6,661 nt of DNA from RGIG2041 sp045578865 (lineage in GTDB: Bacteria; Bacillota; Clostridia; UBA1381; UMGS1253). Location: contig JAZNLB010000016.1 of NCBI GenBank assembly GCA_045578865.1, positions 1-6,661 of the forward strand. Direction: 5' to 3'. A model generated the notes under the pieces. That model was not told where the DNA came from, did not search any database, and saw only the letters and a program-made list of their open reading frames with translations. Shown here in pieces: positions 4,507-6,661 of the stretch (position 1 is the stretch's first letter; each line of letters starts with the position of its first letter). The position numbers and the translations under genes were made by a program.

Positions 4507-6661
4507 TTACTCGAAGAGTTTGGAATACTTTGTCCAATGCTCGTACTTCTCCTTCGCCTGCTTTTCAGCTTCGGTGAAGAGTTCTTCTGCTTTTTCCGGG
4601 AACTTGCGCGCCAGCGAGCTGTAACGCACTTCGTTCATGATAAAGTCTCTGTACGATGCAGACGGGTCCTTAGAATCCATTTGGAACGGATTCTTACCGT
4701 CAACTGTGAGTCTCGGATCGAATCTGAAAGTATGCCAGTAACCTGCTTCAACAGCATTCTTGATAACCTTCTGGGTATCAGTCATGCCGCCCTTGATACC
4801 ATGGTTGATACACGGAGCGTAGCCGATAATCAGGGACGGACCATTGTATTCAACGGCTTCCTTGATTGCCTTAACGGTCTGTGCATCAGAGTAACCCATA
4901 GCAACCTGTGCTACATATACATAACCATAAGACATAGCAATTTCAGCAAGGTTCTTCTTCTTAATCGGCTTACCGCCTGCTGCGAACTGTGCAACTGCAC
5001 CGGTCGGAGTAGACTTGGAAGCCTGACCGCCTGTGTTGGAGTAAACTTCGGTATCGAATACCATGATGTTTACGTCCTCACCTGATGCGATAACGTGGTC
5101 AAGACCGCCAAATCCGATATCGTAAGCCCATCCGTCTCCACCGAAGATCCATACAGACTTCTTGGAGAGATAGTCTTTTTCCTTGAGAATTTCGGGAGCA
5201 ACGGGGCAACCATCCTTTGCAGCCTTTTCGAGCTCAACTACGAGAGCCTTAGTTGCAACGTCATTTGCCTTGCCGTCCTCGAGTGTATCAAGGTAAGCCT
5301 TAGCAGCTGCCTTGAATTCGTCTGAAGCCTTGTCGGAGGCTGCCATTTCTTCAACCTTACCGATAAGTCTTGAACGGATAGCCTTCTGACCGAGGTACAT
5401 ACCCAGACCGTGCTCAGCGTTGTCCTCGAAGAGGGAGTTAGCCCAACCGGGTCCACGCTTGGTATCTCTGTTTACGGTGTAAGGTGTAGCAGGTGCAGAA
5501 CCGCCCCAGATAGATGAACAACCAGTAGCGTTGGAGATATACATTCTTTCACCGAAAAGCTGAGTAACAAGTCTTGCATATGTTGTTTCTGCACAACCTG
5601 CACAAGAGCCGGAGAACTCAAGGAGAGGCTGATTGAACTGGCTTCCCTTGATAGTTGTATCTGCGAAAGGAATATCCTTCTTTGTAAGCTTTTCGGTAGC
5701 GTAGGTCCAAACATCTGCCTGAGCGGACTCCTTCGCCTGAGGAACCATAACGAGAGCCTTTTCCTTAGCGGGACAGATGTTAGCACAAGCGCCACATCCC
5801 ATACAGTCGAGGGGTGAAATTGCGATAGCGAACTTGTATTCTTCACAGCCCTTGCCCTTCATCTGAGTCATCTTCATAACTTCAGGAGCGTTAGCTACTT
5901 CGTCAGCATTAAGTGCGTAAGGACGAAGAGTAGCGTGAGGACATACGTAAGAACACTGGTTACACTGGATACAGTTTTCGGGAATCCACTGAGGAACCTT
6001 AACTGCAACACCACGCTTTTCGTAAGCAGCTGCACCCTGAGGGAACGTACCGTCAACATACTTTTCAAATGCTGAAACGGGAAGAGAGTCACCCTTCATA
6101 GCGCCAACGGGGTTAACTACGTTGTTTACGAAGTCAACAAGCTCTGCTCTGTCGCCTGTAACTGCAGCGGCGGGAGCATCCTTGCCTGCGTTCTTCCAAG
6201 CGTCGGGAACCTTAACCTCAACAAGAGCGCCTGCGCCTGCGTCGATAGCGGCGTAGTTCTTGTCAACGATTTCCTGTCCCTTCTTGCTGTATGACTTGTA
6301 TGCCATCTTCTTCATGTAGTCAACTGCTTCTTCTGCGGGAAGAATCTTTGCAAGAGCAAAGAATGCTGACTGAAGAACTGTGTTCTTAACCTTACCGTCA
6401 CCAATCTGATTGAGAGCGATGTCGGTAGCGTTGATTATATAGAACTTAACGTTGTTGTTTGCAATATATGACTTAACGCTTGCGGGAAGATGTGCGTCAA
6501 GCTCCTCTTCCTTCCAGTTACAGTCAAGAAGGAATGTACCGCCGGGAACGATATCGGAAACCATATCGTACTTGGTGAGGTATGCCTGATTGTGACAAGC
6601 AACAAAGTTAGCCTTGTTAATGTAGTAAGGAGACTTAATAGCCTTATCACCGAAACGAAGG
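4507..6661 (-). CDS. nifJ: Pyruvate:ferredoxin (flavodoxin) oxidoreductase, C-terminal 717 residues (5' end off window)
   Basis: This cytosolic enzyme converts pyruvate and CoA to acetyl-CoA and CO2, reducing ferredoxin; it is central to energy metabolism in anaerobes. The frame is open to the right edge, and LRFGDKAIKSPYYINK precedes the first internal Met, so about 460 residues of the usual 1170-1190 are missing. Visible parts include two 4Fe-4S motifs: CIQCNQCSYVC (codons 5941-5973) and CMGCGACANIC (5773-5805). Two Cys of the proximal cluster lie in SCAGCAE (5593-5604), with a later Cys in APCINHG (4810-4812). The thiamine diphosphate site has GDG (5131-5139) and YSNTGGQ, with Asn at 5035-5037. 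All expected ligands are present. It is followed by its own terminator. Proline codons are CCT/CCC upstream of 5194 and only CCG downstream of 5007, unlike a uniform gene. Confidence 0.97.
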   Translation of the reverse strand, partial: LRFGDKAIKSPYYINKANFVACHNQAYLTKYDMVSDIVPGGTFLLDCNWKEEELDAHLPASVKSYIANNNVKFYIINATDIALNQIGDGKVKNTVLQSAFFALAKILPAEEAVDYMKKMAYKSYSKKGQEIVDKNYAAIDAGAGALVEVKVPDAWKNAGKDAPAAAVTGDRAELVDFVNNVVNPVGAMKGDSLPVSAFEKYVDGTFPQGAAAYEKRGVAVKVPQWIPENCIQCNQCSYVCPHATLRPYALNADEVANAPEVMKMTQMKGKGCEEYKFAIAISPLDCMGCGACANICPAKEKALVMVPQAKESAQADVWTYATEKLTKKDIPFADTTIKGSQFNQPLLEFSGSCAGCAETTYARLVTQLFGERMYISNATGCSSIWGGSAPATPYTVNRDTKRGPGWANSLFEDNAEHGLGMYLGQKAIRSRLIGKVEEMAASDKASDEFKAAAKAYLDTLEDGKANDVATKALVVELEKAAKDGCPVAPEILKEKDYLSKKSVWIFGGDGWAYDIGFGGLDHVIASGEDVNIMVFDTEVYSNTGGQASKSTPTGAVAQFAAGGKPIKKKNLAEIAMSYGYVYVAQVAMGYSDAQTVKAIKEAVEYNGPSLIIGYAPCINHGIKGGMTDTQKVIKNAVEAGYWHTFRFDPRLTVDGKNPFQMDSKDPSASYRDFIMNEVRYSSLARKFPEKAEELFTEAEKQAKEKYEHWTKYSKLFE

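Noticed and set aside
4537..5085. Long plus-strand open frame (182 codons) opposite nifJ
   Set aside because: It is the antisense of a clear, conserved enzyme. Its translation has no recognisable domain and no ribosome binding site, and the open frame is explained by nifJ codon composition.

Overview
The window looks like chromosomal DNA of an anaerobic Firmicute of the class Clostridia, probably Oscillospiraceae/Ruminococcaceae-like. This rests on a pyruvate:ferredoxin oxidoreductase, a BlaI/M56 regulatory pair whose sensor sequences I know from gut clostridia, a Firmicutes-type rRNA leader, strong GGAGG ribosome binding sites and A/T-rich intergenic DNA. The species assignment is inference. 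I see no phage, transposon or CRISPR sequence.

Left end (1-343): two divergent promoters. A minus-strand promoter (TTGACA, 18 bp, TATACT) with A/T tracts behind its -35 box drives a leader with a boxA-like element, and this leader runs off the left edge. It most resembles the start of an rRNA operon, with 16S expected just outside. The plus-strand promoter (TTGAAA, 17 bp, TATAAT) drives rsmA/ksgA (356-1222), the 16S rRNA dimethyladenosine methyltransferase. rsmA ends at a hairpin (1231-1254) that can terminate transcription from both sides.

Middle (1259-4327): a minus-strand operon with four overlapping genes. From its promoter leftward these are a BlaI/MecI repressor (4251-3889), an M56 (BlaR1-type) zinc membrane protease (3892-3077), a membrane-anchored SH3-like sensor protein (3120-1933) and a second membrane-anchored sensor-like protein (1936-1259). 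Two copies of a GACA-N2-TGTA operator lie on the promoter, so the operon is probably autoregulated. The unusual point is that the protease stops before the juxtamembrane segment, last membrane helix and outer sensor domain normally fused to it. Instead, the two downstream genes each begin with an identical 26-residue copy of that juxtamembrane segment, followed by their own helix and their own outer domain. This looks like a BlaR1 system split into one protease and two separate sensors. A frameshift in the protease gene is the main competing explanation for the first split. No beta-lactamase or other output gene is present.

Right end (4440-6661): a terminator, then the C-terminal 717 residues of pyruvate:ferredoxin oxidoreductase (nifJ) on the minus strand, with its N-terminal part off the right edge. 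Its proline codons switch completely, from CCT/CCC (24 of 24) to CCG (8 of 8), between positions 5194 and 5007, which suggests a mosaic gene or a chimeric assembly.
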